Positions 23,945 through 32,109 of a stretch of 64,000 bases of DNA are shown here, piece after piece. Both the position numbers and the translations under genes were made by a program. This DNA is from an uncultured Clostridia bacterium (lineage in GTDB: Bacteria > Bacillota > Clostridia > TANB77 > CAG-508): positions 1-64,000 of the forward strand of contig CAKPIG010000005.1 of NCBI GenBank assembly GCA_934162255.1, read 5' to 3'. Within the stretch, counting starts at the first letter, position 1; every line of letters begins with the position of its first letter. The notes below the pieces were generated by a model. That model saw only the letters and a program-made list of their open reading frames with translations, did not search any database and was not told the origin of the DNA.

Positions 23945-26471
23945 ATTTATTCGTAAATCCTGTTGCTTTACATCCGTTAAACATTCCTGTTGTTGTAGCT
24001 TTAGTTGACCAATTTCCTGCTCTTCTATTTATTGTCGCTAAATTTGAACAGTTTTGAAACATATAATTCATGTTTGTTACACTTTTTGTATTCCAACAAC
24101 TACTATCAAAATCATTATAACAATTTAAACTTGTTAAGCTAGAACATCCACTAAACATTTCTTGCATATTTGTTACTTTATTTGTTTTGAATGCTTTTAT
24201 ATTTGTAGGTGTTGTTAGTTTTGAGCATCCTCTAAACATTGCCTGCATCCAAATTGCATTACTTGTATTAAAATTACTCAAGTTAATTGTTGTAAGTCTT
24301 GAACATCCATCAAACATCATTTCAAAATATTGAACATTTGATGTGCTTGAAAATCTTGTAATAAAGTTTAAGCTTGTTAAACTTGAACAATTTTGGAACA
24401 TTCCTCTCATTTGTGTTACTGAATTTGTATTTAATGTTGCTGAATCATATGCAATATTATTTAACTTTCCGCATCCTGCAAAAACATATGTCATATACTT
24501 AAGTTTACTGCTTGTTATAGCTGGAATTTGAGCAGTTGTTAATGATGAACAGCCATAGTACATATATCCTATACTTTCAACATTTTTTGTATCTATTGAT
24601 GTTCTTATTGTCGTACTTACATTTGTTAAGTTTGTGCAATTATAAAACCACATTCCCATACTATCCGGTATTATTGTATTTATTACTTGTGTACTTTTTA
24701 CGCTTAAAGCATATCCTAACCATGGTATATTATTTGCTGTTTGTGAATCTGCTGCTGGATGGTATTTCTGCCCTGTTATATTCCATGTTCCTGCTTGTAC
24801 AGTTTTTCCTGCAATTGTTCCTGGAACATTGTTAAATGCAAGTGTCCCATCTGTATATAATGTTACATATATTGTATTTGGTGTTGTACATGTAATAACA
24901 TCTGATGGTTCGCTATTTCCTGCTACATCATATACCATTGCATATATGTTATACGTTGTTGATGGTTTTAAATATAAGATTCCATTTTTATTTTTAGAAC
25001 TTACCCCAGCAATTGAACCATTCATATTAGTATATGTTTCATCATCACTATTATATGAACTTGCAGATACTTCTTTATAACGCCATTCTATTCTTTGAAT
25101 TCCACTTAATTCGTCTCGTGCAGTTATATTAAATGATATATTTGCTTCTGTTTCGGCTGCACTTGCAGATATTTGAGCTGTTGGCAAATCTTTGTCGATA
25201 TTATTTACATTATATGTTGCATCACTTCCAACATTTCCACTCTTATCTACTAATCTTGCATATACCAATCCATTTGAACTACGTTCCATTGTACTTATAT
25301 TTTCATAGTTTATTCCATCTAAACTCATTTGTACCATATAACCACTATTTAAAATTTCTTGTTTTACTGTTGCCGTTACTGTTACATCTTTATTTGTCCA
25401 TGTAGATGGTGAACCTGAAAGTGTTATGTTTGTTTTATCTGGCACTTTTAGTGTTCTAGCTGAAACTGCCTCACTTATATTTCCTGCAACATCTATTGCA
25501 AATATATAATATGTTGTTTCTTGTTTTAGTCTTGTTACAACATCTTTTGCTTCTTTTTGTCCTGTTACTCCTTTATTTAAAAATTCATTTGCATTTGGCA
25601 TTGTTTGGCTGTCTTTAAGTATATAACTATAGATTCCACTTCCATCATCTGTTGCCTTAAATTCTATACTATCTGATTTTGTATTTAGTATTGTTACTAT
25701 TGGAGCTTTTTCATCTTTCCACACAGCATATAATTCTTTGTTTTCATTTTTAGTATAATATCTACTATCTTTTTCGTTCTTATATAAAGGTTCTGTATCT
25801 GTTGCGTTTTCTGCCCAACCTTTAAATCTATACCCTTCTTTGTACATATAATCATCTATGTTAAATAATAATTCAAGTGATTTATTGCTTTTTTTCTTGT
25901 ATGTTGGTAATGCTTTCCCTGTCTTCAATGTTCCACCATTTGGATTATATGTTATATTGTATTCAAAAACAGTTTGATTTTCATCATCATTTCCTCCTGG
26001 TGTTGTTCCAGAATTTCCACCTGGATTTGTTCCTGTTGTATTATTTGCATCTATTTCGATTTCTACTAAATAACTATTATTTGTATTAGAGAATGTAACT
26101 TTTACAATTGTATATCTAGCACTTTGAGCTTTTACTACCGTTTCTAATGTTTCTTTGTCACTGTCTGTTGCTTCTTCTATTTTGATGTCATTTCCATTTG
26201 CATATTTTTGTAGATATACATTAAGAGATTCTTTATTCAATCCTATAGTTATTTCATCATTATATTTTACGCCTTTGTTCATTTGCATTTCAGTGTATGC
26301 TGACTTTATTACTTTGATTTCTTCATCTTTTGTAGTTGTCTCACTTGTTTTTTCTACATTATCAAAAAGCCCTCCATTTTTCGCTATAGCTATTGCTACT
26401 CCAGCTATTATTAGTATTACTATTATTGTCACTACTAATGCAATTAAAGTAATTCCTTTTTCTTTTTTCAT
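23943..26471 (-). CDS. Prepilin-leader surface protein with InlB-type repeat, Ig-like and BspA leucine-rich repeats
   Basis: An 842-residue exported protein. Residues 1-32 form a prepilin-like leader (MKKEKGITLIALVVTII) lacking the usual Glu+5. A linker rich in Gly/Thr/Pro follows, then one InlB/Flg_new-type repeat (about 180-255, YNPNGGTL to YAVWKD), two or three fibronectin/Ig-like modules (255-560), then DUF285/BspA leucine-rich repeats (about 600-830) with the recurrent MFxGCSxLT pattern. Likely a cell-surface adhesin or glycan/host-binding protein. AGGAGG 6 nt before the ATG. It lies just downstream of nagZ. Confidence 0.85.
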   Translation of the reverse strand: MKKEKGITLIALVVTIIVILIIAGVAIAIAKNGGLFDNVEKTSETTTKDEEIKVIKSAYTEMQMNKGVKYNDEITIGLNKESLNVYLQKYANGNDIKIEEATDSDKETLETVVKAQSARYTIVKVTFSNTNNSYLVEIEIDANNTTGTNPGGNSGTTPGGNDDENQTVFEYNITYNPNGGTLKTGKALPTYKKKSNKSLELLFNIDDYMYKEGYRFKGWAENATDTEPLYKNEKDSRYYTKNENKELYAVWKDEKAPIVTILNTKSDSIEFKATDDGSGIYSYILKDSQTMPNANEFLNKGVTGQKEAKDVVTRLKQETTYYIFAIDVAGNISEAVSARTLKVPDKTNITLSGSPSTWTNKDVTVTATVKQEILNSGYMVQMSLDGINYENISTMERSSNGLVYARLVDKSGNVGSDATYNVNNIDKDLPTAQISASAAETEANISFNITARDELSGIQRIEWRYKEVSASSYNSDDETYTNMNGSIAGVSSKNKNGILYLKPSTTYNIYAMVYDVAGNSEPSDVITCTTPNTIYVTLYTDGTLAFNNVPGTIAGKTVQAGTWNITGQKYHPAADSQTANNIPWLGYALSVKSTQVINTIIPDSMGMWFYNCTNLTNVSTTIRTSIDTKNVESIGYMYYGCSSLTTAQIPAITSSKLKYMTYVFAGCGKLNNIAYDSATLNTNSVTQMRGMFQNCSSLTSLNFITRFSSTSNVQYFEMMFDGCSRLTTINLSNFNTSNAIWMQAMFRGCSKLTTPTNIKAFKTNKVTNMQEMFSGCSSLTSLNCYNDFDSSCWNTKSVTNMNYMFQNCSNLATINRRAGNWSTKATTTGMFNGCKATGFTNK

Positions 26472-26494
26472 GGTTTCCTCCTATTTCTTTTGTG

Positions 26495-27571
26495 TTATAT
26501 TGATTCTTTTACTTCTTGTATTTCTCTATTTATTTCTTCTAGGTTGATTCCTTCTATTTCGTCAGTATCTGATATATTATATTTTTGTTTCATTTTTATA
26601 ATTCTCTTTACACTATTGTTTATTCTGTATTCTTTAATTTCACCTTTTTTTACAAGATTTATTATTTTATTAATCACTCTTTTTTCTTCATCTTTTCCAA
26701 ATCTAAATACTATAATATCATTTCCTGCTTCAAAGGCTTTTATTACCGCCAGGTCTGCACCATATACAAATTTTATTGATCTCATTTTTAAGTCATCAGT
26801 TACAATTAACCCATTATATCTATATTTTTTTCTTAAATATTTATATATGAATTTTCTTGATAGTGATGCTGGATATATTCTAGTTACACCTTTTACCATT
26901 AAATGCCCTACTAAAATTGCATCCGCTCCGTTTTTTATTGCTTGCTCAAATGGATACATGTCTTCTTTTTCAAGAAGTTGCATCTTTTTATTAATTATTG
27001 GTAACCAATAGTGTGAGTCTTGTTTTGTTGCACCATGACCAGGAAAATGTTTTATAACAGAAATTATTTTCTCTTTTTGCATTTCTTGCATTGTCGCTAT
27101 CCCACATTTTGCAACAATTTCTTTTTCTTTTCCAAAACTTCTATCTCCTATTACTGTCTTATCTTTTGTTCTTTTTATATCTAATACTGGTGCAAAATTC
27201 AAGTTAAAACCTGACTTTCTTAAAATTCTAGCTGTGATATTTGCTGATTTTCTTACGAGTTTTTCTCCTCCACTATTCGCTATTGAATTTGCTGCTGGCA
27301 AGTTTAATAATTCTTTTGGCATTCTATTTACTCTTCCACCTTCTTGGTCAATTGCAATAAATAGTGGTACTTTATTATTTTTGTTTAGGTCTTTTAATTC
27401 TTTTATTAGTTTTAACATATCTGCATATGTACTAAAGTTTTTTCTATATAATATTATACCACCAATTTTATATTGCTGAATCATTGTTTTGATTCTTTCT
27501 GTTATATAGTTTGTATCCATTCCTATTATTATCATTTGGCAAACTTTTTCTTCAATCGTTAGTTCTTTCAT
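26495..27571 (-). CDS. nagZ: Glycoside hydrolase family 3 beta-N-acetylhexosaminidase
   Basis: Removes N-acetylglucosamine from muropeptides in wall turnover. 358 residues. Family motifs are in order: DQEGGRVNRMP, KHFPGHGATKQDSHYWLP (catalytic His-Asp loop) and VTDDLKMRSI (nucleophile Asp). It has no signal peptide, so it is cytoplasmic, as for recycling NagZ. The start is the ATG at 27569-27571, with AAAAGGGG upstream; a longer frame begins at 27601. The surface LRR gene follows 23 nt later. Confidence 0.88.
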   Translation of the reverse strand: MKELTIEEKVCQMIIIGMDTNYITERIKTMIQQYKIGGIILYRKNFSTYADMLKLIKELKDLNKNNKVPLFIAIDQEGGRVNRMPKELLNLPAANSIANSGGEKLVRKSANITARILRKSGFNLNFAPVLDIKRTKDKTVIGDRSFGKEKEIVAKCGIATMQEMQKEKIISVIKHFPGHGATKQDSHYWLPIINKKMQLLEKEDMYPFEQAIKNGADAILVGHLMVKGVTRIYPASLSRKFIYKYLRKKYRYNGLIVTDDLKMRSIKFVYGADLAVIKAFEAGNDIIVFRFGKDEEKRVINKIINLVKKGEIKEYRINNSVKRIIKMKQKYNISDTDEIEGINLEEINREIQEVKESI

Positions 27572-27728
27572 TTTTTCCCCTTTTTTATCTTTTAGTTCCA
27601 TAATATCATATTTTTATTTTGTTTGCATCTATTTTTAAATATTTATTATAAAACAGTTCGTTTTATTTTATAATTCCTTTTAGTTTTTATAGAAAGGATT
27701 TAAAAACGGAAACAGGTTTAAAAAATAA

Positions 27729-27766
27729 AAAAAACATTACTAATTTTGAAACTAGTAATGTTTTTT
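27729..27766 (-). terminator. Terminator of tRNA-Arg
   Basis: AAAAAACATTACTA (27729-27742) pairs with TAGTAATGTTTTTT (27753-27766), a 14-bp stem with a 10-nt loop and a U-run, 28 nt after the tRNA. Confidence 0.85.
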
Positions 27767-27793
27767 ATTATACATGTTCGTATAATAATGTTG

Positions 27794-27870
<77 letters not shown>

Positions 27871-27887
27871 ATTTATCAACAACAATT

Positions 27888-27916
27888 ATGATATCACATT
27901 TATATGATAAAGTCAA
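27888..27916 (-). promoter_or_regulatory. Sigma-A promoter of tRNA-Arg
   Basis: TTGACT (complement of 27911-27916), 17 bp spacer, TATCAT (complement of 27888-27893), 17 bp before the tRNA 5' end. Confidence 0.7.
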
Positions 27917-27933
27917 CCTTTTTTTTATATTTT

Positions 27934-28791
27934 TTAGTTGTTCTTGATTTTTTCCTTTTCTTCCACATCACTTTCAAGCAATTCTGGCTTTTTTAAATAC
28001 TTTGTTAATTGTTTGAATGATGTAGCATAATAGTAACCATCACAGATTCTTTCATCTCCTACGAATGCTATTGTTATACATTTTTCCTCTCTTATCTCAT
28101 CATCCTCATATATGAAACTTTTTTTCTTTTTTCCCATTGAAAAGAACATACTAGTTGTTCCAAAATTGTATATATGATGGTATATACTATCTATTCCAAG
28201 AGACCCTACATTTGTTAAAAATACACTTGTGTGGAATGGACTTAAGTTTATTATAAATTTAGGCATTAGTCCATATTTATCTAATAATTTTAATAATCTT
28301 ACAGTCCACAATATTAATGTATTTGGAACTAAATTAAAGAATTTTATTGCCTTATCTGTATTGTTTACTGTTGCTGTGTCTTTATTTTTTTCTATTGTTT
28401 TTTCTAGTTTATCTTTTATTTCAAAAATATTTTCTGTTCCATCATATCCTATTTTTGTAACAGTCTCTTGACCTTCATCACTTAATGATTTTTTTATTGC
28501 AAGTGACACATATATTTTGTTTCTCTCATATAATGTACCATTCATTACAAACCAATTTAAATGAGGTCTCTCATGTATTATTCTTACTATGGCGGCATAA
28601 ATTATATTCATATATGATATTTTTATTCCTTCTGCCGCTTTTTTATCTATGTATTCATCCATTTTTTTGATTGGTATATCTTGTTTAAAATATACCTGTG
28701 AATCATTTCTTTGCATCATTATAAATGGTATTACTCTAAATATTGGTGCTACATTTTTTACCTTTTTTCCATCTGATCTATGTCCAAACAT
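27934..28791 (-). CDS. E2/CAT-fold acyltransferase-like protein without catalytic His
   Basis: A 285-residue protein resembling the catalytic domain of 2-oxoacid dehydrogenase E2 subunits, without lipoyl or subunit-binding domains. The family motif HxxxDG appears as ERICDG (residues 247-252): Asp and Gly are kept but His is replaced by Glu. Other fold segments are KISYMNIIYAAIVRI and the central FHTSVFLTNVGSLGIDSIYH. No E1 or E3 gene is near. Role unknown; perhaps a non-catalytic or novel acyltransferase. It lies between tRNA-Arg and a replication-relaxation-like gene. Confidence 0.7.
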   Translation of the reverse strand: MFGHRSDGKKVKNVAPIFRVIPFIMMQRNDSQVYFKQDIPIKKMDEYIDKKAAEGIKISYMNIIYAAIVRIIHERPHLNWFVMNGTLYERNKIYVSLAIKKSLSDEGQETVTKIGYDGTENIFEIKDKLEKTIEKNKDTATVNNTDKAIKFFNLVPNTLILWTVRLLKLLDKYGLMPKFIINLSPFHTSVFLTNVGSLGIDSIYHHIYNFGTTSMFFSMGKKKKSFIYEDDEIREEKCITIAFVGDERICDGYYYATSFKQLTKYLKKPELLESDVEEKEKIKNN

Positions 28792-28822
28792 TATTTTCTC
28801 CTCTTTTTTCTTTTAATCGTGA

Positions 28823-28852
28823 AAAGACCTCTCGCTATTTCGAAAGGCCTTT
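28823..28852 (-). terminator. Hairpin after the replication-relaxation-like gene
   Basis: AAAGACCTCTCG (28823-28834) pairs with CGAAAGGCCTTT (28841-28852) over 12 bp (two G-U pairs), followed by TTTTC on the minus strand. Weak U-run. Confidence 0.6.
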
Positions 28853-28860
28853 CTCTTTTA

Positions 28861-29802
28861 TTATAATCCTAATAATTTTACTTCAACATTATACATTTTA
28901 TATTTCTTAGAAGCCTCATCTATCTTAAATTCTATTAGTGTGTTTTCTAGTGTATCACTATTTTGTCTTAAATCTGTAGTAAAGTATAATTTTATTTGTG
29001 GTATTTCAAGTTTATTCTTAACTATTTCTTTGAATGTTTCTGCTGTATGTTTGTCATCTTCACATACAAAAATCAATTGTGGCATTGTTCCAAAACCAGA
29101 ATCTCCTGGTTCAAAGTTTTCATAAAATTCTTTATATAGTGTCATTTTATCTACTAACTTTTTCTTCCAATCTGTTTCTCTTCTTATTACTTCAAACAAG
29201 AATGTTATTGATTTACCATTTTTAGCAAGTTTTATTGATCCTCCTGTTGCTTTAAATGTCTTTCCTGATACTTTTGTATTTATGGCTGGTTTTACTACAT
29301 ATCCATCTACTGCTTTTACTTTTCTTAAATATGCTATTATTGTTTGATTTCCTGCTAATCTCTTTTTTATCATTGGAACTGGCTTTACATTATCTGTTTG
29401 TTGCCATTTGCATTCAATTTCTTTTGATGTTAACAAGTATTTTCCCATCTTTTCCAAGCAATAAATTCTATATATTCCCTTTCCTTCTTCTGAAGTGAAA
29501 TAATATCTTGTTAATATTTTTGATTTCACTAATTGTTCTAGTTTATTATTTAATTTATCTTGTGATTTTGGATCTATTCCCTTATATTCTAGCATTTGAT
29601 ATAATTGTCTTGATGTTATAAATTCAAATTCATTTACTAGTTCTAATATTGCAAAATGAATATCTGTAATATGACCTATATTGATTTTATGTATTATTTG
29701 ATTCATTGATACATATCCGTCTTTTCCGTCAAATGTTTTTATTTCACCCTCTCTTATTGCAAATGGTGATACTGTTGCTTTGATTTGGTTATCTTCAACC
29801 AT
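28861..29802 (-). CDS. Replication-relaxation-like winged-helix protein
   Basis: A 313-residue protein. Residues about 40-125 look like a winged helix (ITSRQLYQMLEYKG, then LVKSKILTRYYF and YCLEKMGKYLL). Residues 175-290 contain the ITFLFEVIRRETDWKKKLVDK helix-strand block, then PQLIFVCEDDKHTAETFKEI, a pattern reminiscent of the replication-relaxation (plasmid mobilisation) family. No relaxase or other plasmid gene is nearby, so it may be domesticated. The family assignment is tentative. It lies downstream of the S1-domain gene on the same strand. Confidence 0.5.
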   Translation of the reverse strand: MVEDNQIKATVSPFAIREGEIKTFDGKDGYVSMNQIIHKINIGHITDIHFAILELVNEFEFITSRQLYQMLEYKGIDPKSQDKLNNKLEQLVKSKILTRYYFTSEEGKGIYRIYCLEKMGKYLLTSKEIECKWQQTDNVKPVPMIKKRLAGNQTIIAYLRKVKAVDGYVVKPAINTKVSGKTFKATGGSIKLAKNGKSITFLFEVIRRETDWKKKLVDKMTLYKEFYENFEPGDSGFGTMPQLIFVCEDDKHTAETFKEIVKNKLEIPQIKLYFTTDLRQNSDTLENTLIEFKIDEASKKYKMYNVEVKLLGL

Positions 29803-29825
29803 TTCAATCCCTCCTTATAATTTAC

Positions 29826-30281
29826 TTAAACTATAACTAATTTTACTTTTTTCTTCTCTGGTATTATTTTTTTTATGCAAACATCTACAGTTTCTCCATA
29901 TTGTAGTTTTTCTGAATATTCTGTCATTCCTACTAAATTAGGTGTTAGTTCTATAAATACTCCATTTTTATTTTTTTCTTTGTCTCTTACAATTCCTTTA
30001 ACTGTCATTCCCTCTTTAAAGTTTTGAGCATTTTCTTCCCAACTACCTAAACAGTCCTTATATGACAAATTTATTTTTCCTGTTTTTTCATCTATAGATT
30101 TTACCATACATTTTACTTTTTGTCCAATATTTACCCTTTCGTCTGGTGATTTTATTCGAACTACTGATAAATCTTCTATAAACGCAAGACCTACTGGTCC
30201 ATCTTTAATTTCAATAAATGCACCATATGGTCTTATTCCTTTGACTATGCCTTCTACAATTTGACCTTGCTTAACATCCAT
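29826..30281 (-). CDS. S1-domain RNA-binding protein
   Basis: 151 residues with two S1 modules. The first (about 1-70) begins GQIVEGIVKGIRPYGAFIEI and ends INLSYKDCLGSW. The second (about 85-150) begins GMTVKGIVRDKEKNKNGVFIEL. Two-S1 proteins of this size in Clostridia resemble short rpsA/IspH-associated or YugI-like RNA-binding proteins; exact role unknown. AAAGGAG upstream of the ATG. It has 24-nt spacing to the next gene, so probably one transcript. Confidence 0.85.
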   Translation of the reverse strand: MDVKQGQIVEGIVKGIRPYGAFIEIKDGPVGLAFIEDLSVVRIKSPDERVNIGQKVKCMVKSIDEKTGKINLSYKDCLGSWEENAQNFKEGMTVKGIVRDKEKNKNGVFIELTPNLVGMTEYSEKLQYGETVDVCIKKIIPEKKKVKLVIV

Positions 30282-30358
30282 TTGTATTTTTCTCCTTTTT
30301 TTCTTTAGTTTATTATATTATATATTTTTTATTTTTCTTTTTCAATATTTTCCAGTAA

Positions 30359-31075
30359 TTATTTTAATATCTCTGCAACTTCTTTTTTGGTTAAGTATCT
30401 CCATTTTCCTAATTCGACATTTTTCACTTCTATTTTTCCTATTTTGCTTCTGTGTAGTGCTATTACTTTTTTGCCAATTGCTTCACACATTTTTCTTACT
30501 TGTCTATTTTTTCCTTCATGTATTGTTATTTCCAATCTTGAAATGTTTTTTTCTTCATCTGTTTTTAAGATTTTTACTCTTGCTGGTTTTGTTATATAGT
30601 CTTCAATTTTTACACCATCTCTTAGTTTCTGAACCTCAGTTTTTTCAACAATTCCTTTTATTGTTACTGTATATGTTTTTTCTATTTCATGTTTTGGATG
30701 TGTTACTTTATACACAAAGTCTCCATCATTAGTAAGAATTAATGCTCCTGATGTATACATGTCTAACCTTCCTACAGGAACTATTCTTTGTTTTACTTTT
30801 ACTAAATCTAATACTGTGTCTCTTTTAAATTGATCATCTACTGTTGTAACATATCCTATTGGTTTATTTAGCAATATATATACTTTTTCATTTGATGGTT
30901 TTACAATTTTTCCATTATATTTTACAATGTCTACTTCTGGTACAATTTTTGTTCCCACTTCTGTTACTGTTTTTTCATTTACTTTTATCTTTCCTTCTGC
31001 AATTAATTCTTCACATTTTCGTCTTGAAGCAACTCCACAATTTGCCAAATATTTTTGTAGTCTTATTTCTTCCAT
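30359..31075 (-). CDS. RsuA/RluB-family 23S/16S rRNA pseudouridine synthase
   Basis: 238 residues. It has an N-terminal S4 RNA-binding domain (RLQKYLANCGVASRRKCEEL) followed by the catalytic domain with VPVGRLDMYTSGALILTNDGD (catalytic Asp) and the C-terminal GKNRQVRKM. Most similar to RluB. It forms pseudouridine in rRNA. AGAAGGGA before the ATG. A hairpin and 121 nt separate it from rluD upstream. Family certain; target base not. Confidence 0.9.
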   Translation of the reverse strand: MEEIRLQKYLANCGVASRRKCEELIAEGKIKVNEKTVTEVGTKIVPEVDIVKYNGKIVKPSNEKVYILLNKPIGYVTTVDDQFKRDTVLDLVKVKQRIVPVGRLDMYTSGALILTNDGDFVYKVTHPKHEIEKTYTVTIKGIVEKTEVQKLRDGVKIEDYITKPARVKILKTDEEKNISRLEITIHEGKNRQVRKMCEAIGKKVIALHRSKIGKIEVKNVELGKWRYLTKKEVAEILK

Positions 31076-31166
31076 AAATTTTCCCTTCTTTTTGTGTTAT
31101 ATTAATTAATGTTTTGCATATTATATATTAATTCCTTTTATTTTTTAAAAGGCTTTATATAGATTC

Positions 31167-31189
31167 TCCGGCAGGGTTCTCTTGCCGGA
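31167..31189. other. Hairpin between the two pseudouridine synthase genes
   Basis: TCCGGCA (31167-31173) pairs perfectly with TGCCGGA (31183-31189). The T-run follows it on the plus strand only, although both flanking genes are on the minus strand. It may be a weak terminator or processing site. Confidence 0.4.
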
Positions 31190-31196
31190 TTTTTTC

Positions 31197-32099
31197 TTAG
31201 AATATTTCTTTTATTACATCTTCAAAGTATTTTGGTAGTGGTGCTTCTAGTTTCATTTTTTTCCCTGTTATTGGGTGTTTGAATTCTAAAATTTGTGCGT
31301 GAAGACATTGTCCTTCTATTCCAAATTCATTTTTTCCGTTTGAATATACACTATCTCCTATTATCGGATATCCTATTTGTGCTAAATGTACACGGATTTG
31401 ATGCGTTCTTCCTGTTTCTATATTTACTTGTAGCAATGTATATTTGCTGTTTCTTTTTAGGACTTTTATATGTGTTATCGCATTTTTTCCATTCTTTGTT
31501 ACTGCCATTTTCTTTCTATCTGTAGTACTTCTTCCTATTGGCATATTTATTGTTGCTTCATTTTCTTTAACTTGTCCTCTTACTAATGCAATATATGTTT
31601 TCTTAATTTCATGATTTTTTAATTGATTACTTAAGTTAACATGTGCTTCATCATTTTTAGCTACTATTAGTAGACCAGATGTATCTTTATCAATTCTATG
31701 TACTATTCCAGGCCTTATTTCTCCACCTATGCCTGATAATGAATCTTTGCATATTGCCATTATTGCATTTACAAGTGTTCCATCTGGATTGCCATTCGCA
31801 GGATGCACTACCATTCCTTTTGGCTTGTTTACTACTATTATATCTTTGTCTTCATATATTATTTCTATAGGAATATTTTGTGCTTTTAGCTCAATTTCTT
31901 TAGGCTTAACTTCTTTAACGGTTACTTTATCTCCTTCTGCTATTTTATATGAAACTTTTTGTTTTTTTCCATTTACAAGTATATGTTCTTCTTCAATTAA
32001 TCTTTGTGCTGCAGTTCTAGTTATTTTTTCATTTTGAGTCGCTACATATGCGTCTAATCTTTTTCCTTCATCCTCGCTTTTTACTATATATTCTTCCAT
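31197..32099 (-). CDS. rluD: RluD-type large-subunit pseudouridine synthase
   Basis: 300 residues. It has an N-terminal S4 domain (MEEYIVKSEDEGKRLDAYVA) and a pseudouridylate synthase domain with IVHRIDKDTSGLLIVAKND (catalytic Asp) and GRTHQIRVHLA. Modifies 23S rRNA helix 69 in E. coli. GGAG 5 nt before the ATG. It lies 10 nt downstream of the GT-C-like membrane protein gene. RluA/C members share the signature; the exact site is inferred. Confidence 0.88.
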   Translation of the reverse strand: MEEYIVKSEDEGKRLDAYVATQNEKITRTAAQRLIEEEHILVNGKKQKVSYKIAEGDKVTVKEVKPKEIELKAQNIPIEIIYEDKDIIVVNKPKGMVVHPANGNPDGTLVNAIMAICKDSLSGIGGEIRPGIVHRIDKDTSGLLIVAKNDEAHVNLSNQLKNHEIKKTYIALVRGQVKENEATINMPIGRSTTDRKKMAVTKNGKNAITHIKVLKRNSKYTLLQVNIETGRTHQIRVHLAQIGYPIIGDSVYSNGKNEFGIEGQCLHAQILEFKHPITGKKMKLEAPLPKYFEDVIKEIF

Positions 32100-32109
32100 T
32101 TTTCTCCTT

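Noticed and set aside
31167..31189. Hairpin taken as a strong terminator of rluD
   Set aside because: The T-run lies only on the plus strand; no plus-strand gene is present, so it is listed just as a hairpin.
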